Assembly: GCF_009765975.1 (NCBI RefSeq)
Contig: NZ_LMUJ01000101.1
Coordinates: forward strand, 62,685-126,684
From: Acidisphaera sp. S103
GTDB lineage: Bacteria; Pseudomonadota; Alphaproteobacteria; Acetobacterales; Acetobacteraceae
Length of the DNA stretch: 64,000 bases
Direction of reading: 5' to 3'
The position numbers and the translations under genes are program-made. This document shows, in pieces, positions 25,959-33,956 of the stretch. The notes under the pieces are model-generated. The model did no database searches. It was not told where the DNA came from and saw only the letters and a program-made list of their open reading frames with translations. The first letter of the stretch is position 1. Each line of letters begins with the position of its first letter.

Positions 25959-26093
25959 CGGCCTTGTCGTTGACCTCTTGGCACTGCCGTGCAACCGTCA
26001 TGGCGTGCGAAGGTACGCCATCCACGCCTTTGTTTTTACGAGTAAAAGGCATAGATGCCGACCTCCCTCGGCATGACGGACGGGGACGATCGA
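25959..26093 (-). repeat. Palindromic dispersed repeat, copy C (inverted), between two permease genes
   Basis: Read on the minus strand, the core at 26079 down to 25995 runs CCGTCATG to CATGACGG like copies A and B. Its inner hairpins are GCCGA-gggagg-TCGGC and GGCGTACC-ttcg-GCACGCC; the conserved spacer AAACAAAGGC is also present. The right shoulder GACGGTTGCAC, then GCCAAGAGGTCAACGACAAGGCC matches copies A and B. An AT-rich run of about 85 nt (26118-26202) lies between it and the next gene. Confidence 0.75.
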
Positions 26094-26202
26094 GAGGTCA
26101 CCAACGCCGCCGGTTGTTGTTGAATCATATTTCTTCCTTCAAAGTAGTATTACCCGAACCTTTCAAAGAACAATTCACGGAACTTTCAAGTAAAGTATTA
26201 TC

Positions 26203-27075
26203 ATGACGGTGCAGGCCACCCTGGCGGTGCCGAAGGGGCGCACACCGGGCCGGGTCGCGGTCGGCCGCTTCCTGTGCCGCCCCGCCGCGGTGGCCGGGCT
26301 GGTGGTGATCGTGCTGTTCGCCGCGGCCGCCATCCTCGCACCGCTGATCGCGCCGTTCGATCCGATCGCGACGTCATGGAGCGCGATCCGCAAGGCACCG
26401 TCGGCCGCGCATTGGATGGGTACCGATGAAAACGGCCGGGACGTGCTGTCCCGCGTGCTGTTCGGTGCCAGGGCCAGCCTGCTGGCGGGCGTGGTGTCGG
26501 TGCTGATCGCCGCCGGGATCGGCGTGCCGGCTGGACTGCTGGCGGGGTTCGCCGGCGGCTGGATCGACGCGGTGCTGTCGCGGGTGGTGGATGCGATGCT
26601 GGCCTGCCCGTTCCTGATCCTGGCGATCGCGCTGACTGCATTCCTCGGGCCCGACCTGGCCAACGCGATGATCGCCATCGGGGTGTCGACGGCGCCCCGG
26701 TTCATGCGGGTGGCCAGGGCCGCGACGCTGGAGGTGGGCAGCGCCGACTATGTGCAGGCGGCGTGGTCGCTGGGCGCCCGCGGGCTGCGGGTGGCGGTGC
26801 GGCACGTGGCGCCGAACATCGTGCCGCCGGTGCTGGTGCAGGCCAGCCTGTCGCTGGCCGCGGCGATCATCGCCGAGGCGTCGCTGTCGTTCCTGGGCCT
26901 GGGACAGCAGCCGCCGGATCCGTCCTGGGGGTCGATGCTGAACTCGGCGCAGCGATTTCTGACTCAGGCGCCGTGGCTGGCGGTGTTTCCGGGGATCGCG
27001 ATCTTCCTGTGCGTGCTGTCGTTCAACCTGGTGGGCGACGGGCTGCGGGACGCGCTGGATCCGAGGGGGCGGTAA
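26203..27075 (+). CDS. ABC transporter permease, DppC type
   Basis: 290 aa with six membrane segments. Recognisable parts: APLIAPFDPIATSWSAIRKAPSAAHWMGTDENGRDVLSRVLFGARASL (the HxxGTDxxGRDxxSRxxxGxRxSL motif), the EAA loop LEVGSADYVQAAWSLGARGLRVAVRHVAPNIVPP and the C-terminal SFNLVGDGLRDALDPR. It completes the permease pair of a peptide-type importer. The upstream AT-rich leader lacks a strong ribosome binding site (AAGTAAAG only). No ATP-binding subunits follow; the next gene is an unrelated TMEM43 protein. Confidence 0.92.
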   Translation: MTVQATLAVPKGRTPGRVAVGRFLCRPAAVAGLVVIVLFAAAAILAPLIAPFDPIATSWSAIRKAPSAAHWMGTDENGRDVLSRVLFGARASLLAGVVSVLIAAGIGVPAGLLAGFAGGWIDAVLSRVVDAMLACPFLILAIALTAFLGPDLANAMIAIGVSTAPRFMRVARAATLEVGSADYVQAAWSLGARGLRVAVRHVAPNIVPPVLVQASLSLAAAIIAEASLSFLGLGQQPPDPSWGSMLNSAQRFLTQAPWLAVFPGIAIFLCVLSFNLVGDGLRDALDPRGR

Positions 27076-27251
27076 GCTGTCCGTTATTCTTCTTGCGGGC
27101 GAATAATAACTCGGCGTAGCGTGATGTAACCGGCCGACCCGGCTGTGATTCCGGCGGAGCGCGGCAGAAAAGAAAAAGCGTCTCCTGCCACTGTCACGCG
27201 GTACAAATGTACGCCGGACAGCGGATTAGATCGCCAATACTGGGCAACGTC

Positions 27252-28388
27252 ATGTCGGACCAATTCACCGAGGTTACCACCGAAGGCTGGCTGCAACGTC
27301 TCGGCGGCAGTCTGATCGCCGCGTTGATCGGATTTATCCTTGTACCCGCCAGCATCGTGCTGTTGTACTGGAACGAGGGCAGGGCGGTGAGCGCGATACG
27401 AGCGCTGGACCGGGGCGCGTCGGCGATCGTCGAGATCAGCCCCGAACCGGTCGATCCGCAGGCCAACGGCAAGCTGGTGCATGTGTCGGGGATGATGCAG
27501 CCCGGGACATCGGCGCGCGATCCGCTGTTCGGTGTTACCGGCGACGGGGTTTTGCGCCTGTCCCGGTCGGTGGAGATGTATCAGTGGCAACAGGAGTCCC
27601 ATTCGGAGTCGCAGCAATCCGTGGGTGGCTCGAAGACCACGGTCACGACCTATACCTATAAGCATGTCTGGTCGGACCAGCCGATCGTTTCGGCCAACTT
27701 CAAGGTGCGCGGCGGCCATGAAAACCCGCCGATGGACCCGCGATCGGCGACATTCGACGGGACCGGGGTCAAGCTGGGCGCCTACCGGGTCGATCCGTCG
27801 CTGCTGAACAAGGTGGCCGCGTTCACGCCGCTGCACGCGCAGGCGCCCCCGCCATCGGGTTATCAGGGTTCGGGGGACGGATATTATCGTGGTCCGGATC
27901 CCAATCAGCCGGCGATCGGCGATCTCCGGGTCAGCTTCGCCGCGGTGCCGGCGCAGACCATCTCGGTGGTCGCCGCCAATGCCGGCGGTGTGTTGACGGG
28001 GTATCGCGACAGCAACGGTTATACGATTGCGCTGGCCGAACCGGGGGCCGTGACCGCGTCGGGGCTGTTCCATGACGAATTGAAATCGGCGGGCCGCCTG
28101 ACATGGATCCTGCGTGGTGTCGGGTTCGTCGCGATGCTGATCGGGTTCATCTGCATGACCCGGCCGCTGACGATGCTGTTCGCGGTCCTGCCGTTCCTGG
28201 AATCGCTGGTGGGTGCCGGCGCCTTCCTGGTGGCGATCACGCTGGCGGTGCCGATCACCCTGCTGACGATCTCGGTCGCCTGGATCGCGCATCGGCCGTT
28301 GATCGGCGGTGGGCTGCTGGTGGCCTCGGTGGTCGCATGGCTGCTACTGCGCCAGGTTTTGCCGCGGCGGCAGGTGGTTCGGGTGTAG
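27252..28388 (+). CDS. TMEM43 family membrane protein
   Basis: 378 aa. Matches bacterial TMEM43 homologues: an N-terminal anchor (SLIAALIGFILVPASIVLLYWNEGRAV), a large extracytoplasmic domain (residues about 50-280) with DPLFGVTGDGVLRLSRSVEMYQWQQ and the Y.Y...W segment TYTYKHVWSDQPI, and three C-terminal membrane segments ending LLLRQVLP. The GRAV motif after the first segment is typical. The role in bacteria is unknown; in eukaryotes the protein is in the inner nuclear membrane/ER. I start at the ATG at 27252, since the preceding 15 in-frame residues have no family likeness. It is followed 58 bases on by another membrane protein. Confidence 0.82.
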   Translation: MSDQFTEVTTEGWLQRLGGSLIAALIGFILVPASIVLLYWNEGRAVSAIRALDRGASAIVEISPEPVDPQANGKLVHVSGMMQPGTSARDPLFGVTGDGVLRLSRSVEMYQWQQESHSESQQSVGGSKTTVTTYTYKHVWSDQPIVSANFKVRGGHENPPMDPRSATFDGTGVKLGAYRVDPSLLNKVAAFTPLHAQAPPPSGYQGSGDGYYRGPDPNQPAIGDLRVSFAAVPAQTISVVAANAGGVLTGYRDSNGYTIALAEPGAVTASGLFHDELKSAGRLTWILRGVGFVAMLIGFICMTRPLTMLFAVLPFLESLVGAGAFLVAITLAVPITLLTISVAWIAHRPLIGGGLLVASVVAWLLLRQVLPRRQVVRV

Positions 28389-28446
28389 CATCGCGCACGG
28401 CGTTCGTGCTTTAAGGCCGCCACCGCGACAATTTGGAGAGGGAACG

Positions 28447-29073
28447 ATGCTGCACCGCCTGATCGGTGTGATCCGATGGGTGATCGCGGGATTCGGCCCC
28501 CTGATCGTGTTCTGGGGGCTGGACCTGACGGTGAGCCTGAAAGCAGCGATCGCCGGTTCGGTGGTCCTCATCATCATCGACAGCCTGTGGCGCTGGTGGC
28601 GCGGCCTGGAATTCTCCCGCCTGTATATCCTGATCAGCGGGTTGACCGTGGGGTTCGGTGCGATCGACCTGGTGTCCGCAACGCCGTTCATGCTGAAATA
28701 TGAGGCTGTAATCACCAACATCGTCATTGGCGGGATGCTGGTGGCGGGTGCGCGTGGGTCTCGGCCGCTCGCGCTGGAGGTCGTCGAGCAGCAGCACGGG
28801 GCGCCGTTTCCCAAGCGGCCCGATATCATTCGGTTCTATCAGCTTTTTACCTTGATGTGGGCGGTGTATTTCTTCGCCAAGGCGGGATTGTACCTGGTCC
28901 TCGGGCAGATGATGCCAATGACCCAGGCGATGGCCGTGCGGTCGGTCGTTGGCACGGTCAGCATGCTGCTGTTGATGGCATTCAGCGTGCTGCGGGGGCG
29001 GTGGCTGTTCCTGACGCTGCGGCGCAGGCGCTGGCTGCCGCCCGCTCGGCCGGTTGCGGGGACCGTGGTTTAG
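28447..29073 (+). CDS. Membrane protein resembling YciB/intracellular septation protein A
   Basis: 208 aa with five or six hydrophobic segments. The overall plan (IAGFGPLIVFWGLDLTVSLKAAIAGSVVLIIIDSLWRWWRGLEFSRLYILISGLTVGFG, then FYQLFTLMWAVYFFAKAGLYLVL) resembles the YciB/IspZ septation-protein group, but the match is by general layout, not a diagnostic motif. The ATG at 28447 follows GAGAGGGAACG. It lies 58 bases after the TMEM43 gene on the same strand and may share its transcript. An arginine-rich cytoplasmic tail (RRRRWLPPARP) ends the protein. Confidence 0.5.
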   Translation: MLHRLIGVIRWVIAGFGPLIVFWGLDLTVSLKAAIAGSVVLIIIDSLWRWWRGLEFSRLYILISGLTVGFGAIDLVSATPFMLKYEAVITNIVIGGMLVAGARGSRPLALEVVEQQHGAPFPKRPDIIRFYQLFTLMWAVYFFAKAGLYLVLGQMMPMTQAMAVRSVVGTVSMLLLMAFSVLRGRWLFLTLRRRRWLPPARPVAGTVV

Positions 29074-29421
29074 GGCGGTTCGGGCGTGGAACGTGGTCGT
29101 TGTAGCGCTGCCTGGCGTGTGGCCACGAAGAAGATCGTTGTGTTATCTGACGAAGCGCTACGGGCATCATGTCAGAGTAACTCAATCGCCGGTCCAATCA
29201 CCCGTTCGGTCAAAGGCCGATGTCGTGACTTGGCACATCTCCGTGGCGCTTCGCGGCCCTCCGTCTGTCTCCGTGCATGAAAATGAAGGAGGAGCGAACG
29301 CACACGCGGGTCGCACCCTGCCCATGCCGTTGAAACCATTCTTACCGCGGCACTGGGATCGAGCTGTCGATAGGCGACCGGGTTCCCTCATCATCCGATC
29401 GTGGATTCCTGCTCAAACATC
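29074..29421. other. Gap before the ArsR operon, no gene seen
   Basis: About 350 bases without a credible coding frame. The piece near 29230-29285 (CTCCGTGGCGCTTCGCGGCCCTCCG...) resembles the degenerate intergenic phrase also hinted at near 100 in this window. No tRNA-like fold or strong terminator was found after the upstream membrane protein. Confidence 0.45.
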
Positions 29422-29466
29422 TTGACCGGCGGGCCGTCGCCTACTATTTAACTAATAGGTTAAATA
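29422..29466 (+). promoter_or_regulatory. Promoter with overlapping ArsR palindromic operator
   Basis: A -35 box TTGACC at 29422-29427 and a -10 box TATTTA at 29445-29450 are 17 bases apart. The -10 box lies inside a perfect palindrome TATTTAAC-n6-GTTAAATA (29445-29466), the usual form of operator for ArsR regulators paired with SRPBCC proteins. The regulator gene starts 10 to 22 bases downstream, so repression of its own operon is expected. Confidence 0.7.
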
Positions 29467-29475
29467 ACAGATCGA

Positions 29476-29835
29476 TTGACCCATCCGATGCCACCGGACG
29501 CCCTCAGGACCACCTTCGCGGCCCTGGCCGACCCGACAAGGCGGGCCATTCTGGCTCGCTTGGCTGGCGGCGAGGTCTCGGTGACCGCATTGGCACAGCC
29601 GTTCGCGATGAGTCTGCCGGCAATTTCGAAGCACCTGAAAGTCCTGGAGCAGGCCGGCTTGATCACGCGTGGCCGATCCGCGCAAATGCGTCCATGCCGC
29701 CTGGATGCCGCCAGGATGAAGGACGTGGCGGATTGGCTGGAACCCTATCGCCGTTACTGGGAGCAGAGTTTCGATCGGTTGGACGGTTATTTGGTTCAAC
29801 TGCAATCCGAGGGAGAGGACAGTGGATCCAACTGA
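29476..29835 (+). CDS. ArsR-family winged-helix repressor
   Basis: 119 aa. The winged helix spans about residues 8-90: TFAALADPTRRAILARLAGGEVSVTALAQPFAMSLPAISKHLKVLEQAGLITRGRSAQMRPCRLD. There is no cysteine pair for metal binding (only one Cys), so it belongs to the non-metal subgroup usually linked to SRPBCC proteins. Start codon is either TTG at 29476 or ATG at 29488; neither has a strong ribosome binding site, and the promoter geometry leaves a very short leader. Its 3' end overlaps the SRPBCC gene by 14 bases. It is likely autoregulated through the palindrome just upstream. Confidence 0.85.
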   Translation: MTHPMPPDALRTTFAALADPTRRAILARLAGGEVSVTALAQPFAMSLPAISKHLKVLEQAGLITRGRSAQMRPCRLDAARMKDVADWLEPYRRYWEQSFDRLDGYLVQLQSEGEDSGSN

Positions 29836-30280
29836 CCTTGCCGACGATCAAACCTTGATCCTGACCAGGGTTTTCAAGGCACCCCGGCCGCTGGTGTTCG
29901 AGGCGTGGACAAATCCCCAGCGGGCCGGGGTTTGGTGGGGACCGGCGGGGTTTGCGATCGTATCGTGTGAAATGGATGTCCGTCCCGGCGGGGCATACCA
30001 CCTCCGCATGCGTGCATCGGACGGCACCACTCACATCAAACGCGGGGTCTACCAGGCCATCGTGCCGCCCGAGCGTCTGGTGTTCACATGGGCCTGGGAC
30101 GACCCGGACGGCCCGCCAGGCCGCGAAACCCTGGTGACGGTTCAGTTCGAGGACCTGGGGAATGAGACGAAACTGACGCTGCGCCAGGCGCCCTTCGAGT
30201 CAACGGCCTCGCGTGACGGCAACCGCGGCGGCTGGTCGGGCTGCTTCGACCGTTTCGCCGCCTATCTGGCTGAAACCTGA
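29822..30280 (+). CDS. SRPBCC (AHSA1-like) domain protein
   Basis: 152 aa, one START/Bet v1-like domain: LILTRVFKAPRPLVFEAWTNPQRAGVWWGPAGFAIVSCEMDVRPGGAYHLRMR, then GVYQAIVPPERLVFTWAWDD and a C-terminal GGWSGCFDRFAAYLAE helix. Such domains hold a hydrophobic ligand in a cavity; those encoded with ArsR repressors have unknown ligands. The start is a GTG at 29822 inside the end of the ArsR gene. It is followed 18 bases later by a DUF899 gene, so three genes form one operon. Confidence 0.85.
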   Translation: MDPTDLADDQTLILTRVFKAPRPLVFEAWTNPQRAGVWWGPAGFAIVSCEMDVRPGGAYHLRMRASDGTTHIKRGVYQAIVPPERLVFTWAWDDPDGPPGRETLVTVQFEDLGNETKLTLRQAPFESTASRDGNRGGWSGCFDRFAAYLAET

Positions 30281-30298
30281 CATCAAGGAGGATCCGCC

Positions 30299-31030
30299 AT
30301 GCCGACCAATCCGATCGTTTCGCGTGAAGAGTGGACAGAAGCCCGCAAGCGGCATCTGGTGCGGGAGAAGCAACTGACCCGGCTGCGTGACGAACTCAGC
30401 GCCGAACGCCGAACGCTGCCTTGGGTGGAGGTGACGGAACGCTACGAATTCGACGGACCGAACGGGCGCGAGACGTTGTCGGACCTGTTTGGCGAGCATA
30501 GCCAACTGATTGTCCGGCACTTCATGTTTGCGCCGGGATGGGGTGAGGGCTGCGTCGGCTGTTCGTTCCTCGCCGATCACATCGATGGTGCGAACCTGCA
30601 TCTTGGCCAGCGCGACGTGACCCTGGTCTGCGTGTCGCGCGCGCCTCTGGGCGAAATCCAGGCGTTCAAGCAACGAATGGGCTGGCGCTTCAAATGGGTG
30701 TCGTCGTATGGCAGCGATTTCAACCATGACTTCCACGTGTCGTTCACGCCGGAGGAAGCCGCCGCCGGCCGGGTTTACTACAACTATGAAATGCAGGACT
30801 TCCAGTGCGATGAGCTGCCCGGGATCAGCGTGTTCTACAAGGATGCGGGCGGCCGGGTGTTCCACACCTACTCGTCATTCGCTCGGGGCAACGAGATCCT
30901 GCTGGGTACTTATGGCTTCCTGGACATGGTGCCGAAGGGGCGCGACGAGACGGGACCGCGGGGCAACCTGACCGAATGGGTTCGCCACCACGATCGCTAT
31001 GACAGCGGTAGCGGGGATTGCTGCCACTAG
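30299..31030 (+). CDS. DUF899 family thioredoxin-like protein
   Basis: 243 aa, cytoplasmic. DUF899 features: IVSREEWTEARKRHLVREKQLTRLRDELSAERRTLPWVEV at the start, FMFAPGWGEGCVGCSFLADHIDG with a CxxC pair in the thioredoxin-like position, SSYGSDFNHDFHVSF and VFHTYSSFARGNEILLGTYGFLDMVPKGRDE. The function is unknown, though the fold and CxxC suggest redox or peroxide chemistry. AAGGAGG precedes the ATG by 9 bases. It is the last gene of the ArsR/SRPBCC operon, an arrangement common in proteobacteria. Confidence 0.87.
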   Translation: MPTNPIVSREEWTEARKRHLVREKQLTRLRDELSAERRTLPWVEVTERYEFDGPNGRETLSDLFGEHSQLIVRHFMFAPGWGEGCVGCSFLADHIDGANLHLGQRDVTLVCVSRAPLGEIQAFKQRMGWRFKWVSSYGSDFNHDFHVSFTPEEAAAGRVYYNYEMQDFQCDELPGISVFYKDAGGRVFHTYSSFARGNEILLGTYGFLDMVPKGRDETGPRGNLTEWVRHHDRYDSGSGDCCH

Positions 31031-31094
31031 CGGCCGGTTGCATCCGGTGATGGGGTCTGGCTAAACCGCCGCCTCATCAGCCGGAGAGCCCGCC

Positions 31095-32438
31095 ATGCCC
31101 GTCAATCCCGCCGACAGCCCGATCCTCGGCACGCTTTACGGCAGCGATGCCATGCGCTCGGTGTTCGACGAAACCGCCTATTTCCAACGCATGCTGGATG
31201 TCGAGGCCGCGCTCGCCCGCGTCCAGGGCAGGCTGGGCATCATCCCCGCCGAGGCAGCGGCCACCATCGTCGCGGCGGCGAAAGTCGAGAACCTGCGGAC
31301 CGAGGACCTCGCCGCCAGCGCCCGCAATGTCGGCTATCCCGTGGTCGGGCTGGTCGCCGGGCTGTCGAAGGCCGCGGGGGACGCCGGCGCGTGGACGCAT
31401 TGGGGCGCCACCACGCAGGACATCATGGACACCGCCACGGTCCTGCAGGTGCGGGAAGGGCTGGACCTGGTCGAGGCCGAACTGTCGCATATCCTGAAAG
31501 CGCTGGCGGCGCAGGCGGACAGGCACCGCACCACCGTGATGGCCGGCCGGACGCATCTGCAGCAGGCGCTTCCCGTCACCTTCGGACTGAAATGCGCCGT
31601 TTGGGCGATGCCGTTCCTCGCCCATCTGGAGCGTCTGAAGCAGATCCGATCCCGCGTCCAAATGGTGGAATTCGCCGGCGCGGCGGGCACGCTGGCGTCA
31701 CTGGGCGACCAGGGGCTGCCGGTCATGGAAGCATTGGCGGCGGAACTGGGCCTGGGTGCGCCGCTCGCCCCCTGGCATGTCTGCCGCGACGCGGTGGCGG
31801 AGGTCGTCGGTTTCCTCGGCCTGGTGTCCGGGACACTGGCAAAAATCGCCACCGACATCATCCTGCTGGCACAGACCGAGGTGGGCGAAGTCGCCGAACC
31901 CTACGTCGCCGGACGCGGTGCGTCCTCCACCATGCCGCAAAAGCGTAACCCGATCGCCTCCGAATACATCCTGGCCGCGGCGCGCATGGTGCAGGGGCTG
32001 GTGCCGGTAATGCTGGGCGCCATGGCGCAGGATCATGAGCGGGCGACCGGGCCGTGGCAGGCAGAGGCGCTGGCATTGCCGCAGGCCTTCGTGTTGACCC
32101 ACGGCGCGTTGCTGCACACGAAATCCATCGCCGAGGGCATGGTTGTGGACGCTGCTCGTATGCGTGCGAACCTGGATATCACCCATGGGCTGATCGTGTC
32201 GGAGGCGGTGATGATGGGCCTGGCGCCGGTCATCGGCCGTGGTGAGGCGCATCACGTGGTCAAGCACGCCTGCGACATCGCGCTGACGCAGAACATTCCG
32301 CTGGCCGATGCGCTGGGCCGCGATCCGGTGGTGGCTGAACGGCTGGATCGGGCGGCGATCGAGCGGCTGATCGACCCCGGCAACTATCTGGGCAGTACGC
32401 AGGGGTTCATCGACCGAGTAGTCGCGGCCGCCGGTTAG
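31095..32438 (+). CDS. Fumarase/adenylosuccinate lyase superfamily lyase, PcaB-like
   Basis: 447 aa. The superfamily signature GRGASSTMPQKRNPIASEYIL is intact (about residue 275), with the other conserved regions THWGATTQDIMDTATVLQ and MAGRTHLQQALPVTFGLK. The layout and length best fit 3-carboxy-cis,cis-muconate cycloisomerase (PcaB) of protocatechuate breakdown or a close uncharacterised relative. No other protocatechuate genes are near, so I do not assign the symbol. It starts with an ATG preceded by GGAGAG and stands alone. Confidence 0.82.
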   Translation: MPVNPADSPILGTLYGSDAMRSVFDETAYFQRMLDVEAALARVQGRLGIIPAEAAATIVAAAKVENLRTEDLAASARNVGYPVVGLVAGLSKAAGDAGAWTHWGATTQDIMDTATVLQVREGLDLVEAELSHILKALAAQADRHRTTVMAGRTHLQQALPVTFGLKCAVWAMPFLAHLERLKQIRSRVQMVEFAGAAGTLASLGDQGLPVMEALAAELGLGAPLAPWHVCRDAVAEVVGFLGLVSGTLAKIATDIILLAQTEVGEVAEPYVAGRGASSTMPQKRNPIASEYILAAARMVQGLVPVMLGAMAQDHERATGPWQAEALALPQAFVLTHGALLHTKSIAEGMVVDAARMRANLDITHGLIVSEAVMMGLAPVIGRGEAHHVVKHACDIALTQNIPLADALGRDPVVAERLDRAAIERLIDPGNYLGSTQGFIDRVVAAAG

Positions 32439-32696
32439 ACCCGTTTTGTTCACAATCGTTATCTTTTGTTAGTGATTGGCTGTTGTGGTTTGCCTGCTCG
32501 CGGCCGGGATCGACCCGGCGGCGAAGTGTTTCGGCAATAGGCTGACATGTGCGCTTCTAGCCAGGGCGCACCTGTTTGCTGGCTGATCGTGTTGACCGAT
32601 CCGTGCGGTCACCGCGGCGAGCAGCGATCCCACCTATAGGGTGCTGACGGTACTCGACCGGGACGAATATACGGCGGGCGTCAGCGGCGCGAGCAG

Positions 32697-33155
32697 TCAT
32701 CCGATGGGCGTCGTCGGCCGTGTGGCTACATAGGCAAGCCGTAGCCCGGGCCTGAAACCCAGCCGTTCGTAAAACGCATGCACGCGGGAATCTGCTCGGC
32801 CACTTTGCATCAAGACGTGATGGCACTCAGCCGCCCACGCATGTTCCAGCGCGGCTTGAACCACGGCTTTGCCGTGACCCTGTCCTCTTGAGTCCGGGCG
32901 AGTAACGACATTTTCCAGGAAGCCGTGGCGTCTACCGCCGCGAAGCAAATTCGGCGCGGTGACGAGCATGCAGGTTGCGGCAATGCGACCTCGGTCATCG
33001 GACACGAAGACGCTGACACCCTGCTGTGCCAGGGTTTCCCGCCAGATGCTCTCGGCACGCTCACGCGGCTGCGCAACGGCGCTCACTTCCGACACGTCAA
33101 AGAGCGAGAGAAGTGACGGCAGATCAGAGGTTCGGGCGAGACGGGCGACGGGCAT
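32697..33155 (-). CDS. GNAT-family N-acetyltransferase
   Basis: 152 aa from the ATG at 33155; an upstream frame extension lacks family likeness. The GNAT core is LENVVTRPDSRGQGHGKAVVQAALEHAW (the acetyl-CoA binding RxxGxG/A motif as RGQGHG) and HAFYERLGFRPG near the C-terminus. It acetylates an amine that cannot be predicted. It is separated by about 260 empty bases from the lyase gene, which is convergent with it. Confidence 0.82.
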   Translation of the reverse strand: MPVARLARTSDLPSLLSLFDVSEVSAVAQPRERAESIWRETLAQQGVSVFVSDDRGRIAATCMLVTAPNLLRGGRRHGFLENVVTRPDSRGQGHGKAVVQAALEHAWAAECHHVLMQSGRADSRVHAFYERLGFRPGLRLAYVATRPTTPIG

Positions 33156-33246
33156 GGTCGGCGATCTTCGATGAAGGTGCGGCACGATGTTCGCACCGGA
33201 TCGGGGCGGTGTAATACAAACAGCTGTTGACGTCGACACATCAGCC

Positions 33247-33331
33247 TCGTCATGGCCTGGCGGCCGTCCGGACCATCTGCCACCGTAAGGTGCGGGATCA
33301 GACGGCCCGAAACACCGCTAGGCCATGACGA
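33247..33331. repeat. Nested inverted repeat, MITE-like
   Basis: TCGTCATGGCCT at 33247-33258 pairs perfectly with 33320-33331. Inside, GGCCGTC at 33262-33268 pairs with GACGGCC at 33301-33307, and CACC-gtaa-GGTG (33281-33292) closes the centre. The outer arm shares CGTCATG with the ends of the three palindromic repeats, but the interior differs. It sits just before a broken GFA gene. Confidence 0.55.
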
Positions 33332-33427
33332 ATCGAGAGTCGGCCTCAATGGCAGTTGGTATAAAAGGTGTCTTCACGCAAGATAGCCCCGAGCAATCGA
33401 CTGCCAACCGATAGGGGAGCAACAAAC

Positions 33428-33835
33428 ATGCCCGCACCTTATACTGGCGGATGCCAATGCGGCTCTGTGCATTACGTATTGTGAGCGGAACCAATACGCC
33501 TGGTCGCCTGTCACTGCAAGGAATGCCAGCGTCAATCCGGCAGCGCGTTCGGCATGTCCTTGCTGGTGAAGAAGGACAGCCTGACGGTAACCGGCCCGAC
33601 GAAACGATTCACGCGTATCGCGGACAGCGGCAACGAAAATACCGGCGTGTTCTGTCCTGACCGCGGCGTTCGTATCTACCAAATTCCGAAATACATACAG
33701 GACGTGCTCGTGCTCAAGCCCGGCACGCTTGATGACACAAGTTGGTTGCGGCCAGGTTACTTCGTATGGATGAAGAGTGCGCAGGGCTGGGTTCCTCTCC
33801 CTGGCGGCGTCAAAGCGCTTGAGGGACAAACATAA
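33428..33835 (+). pseudogene. Broken glutathione-dependent formaldehyde-activating (GFA) family gene
   Basis: Reading in one frame from the ATG at 33428 gives YTGGCQCGSVHYVL, a TGA stop at 33482-33484, then AEPIRLVACHCKECQRQSGSAFGMSLLVKKDSL and on to a stop at 33835. This is the GFA zinc-binding family, with the CxC and CxxCxxC ligands present. The third zinc site, normally FCPxCG, reads FCPDRG here, so one ligand cysteine is lost as well. Two independent lesions argue for real decay and not a single sequencing error. Length (about 135 codons) is otherwise normal, with no frameshift. Confidence 0.8.
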
Positions 33836-33956
33836 CGTGCCACGTAGCACGATTTGCATGGCGAATGTCGGGAGGCCATGGAAATCAGCCGGGTAATCCG
33901 GATCGAACGTCCTGCACTACCGTTGCCAAATCCGATACGTAGGGCCGCGATCGCCG

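Noticed and set aside
33482-33484. TGA in the GFA gene as a selenocysteine codon
   Set aside because: The position is not a cysteine in the family, no SECIS-like hairpin follows, and a separate zinc ligand is also lost, so decay is simpler.
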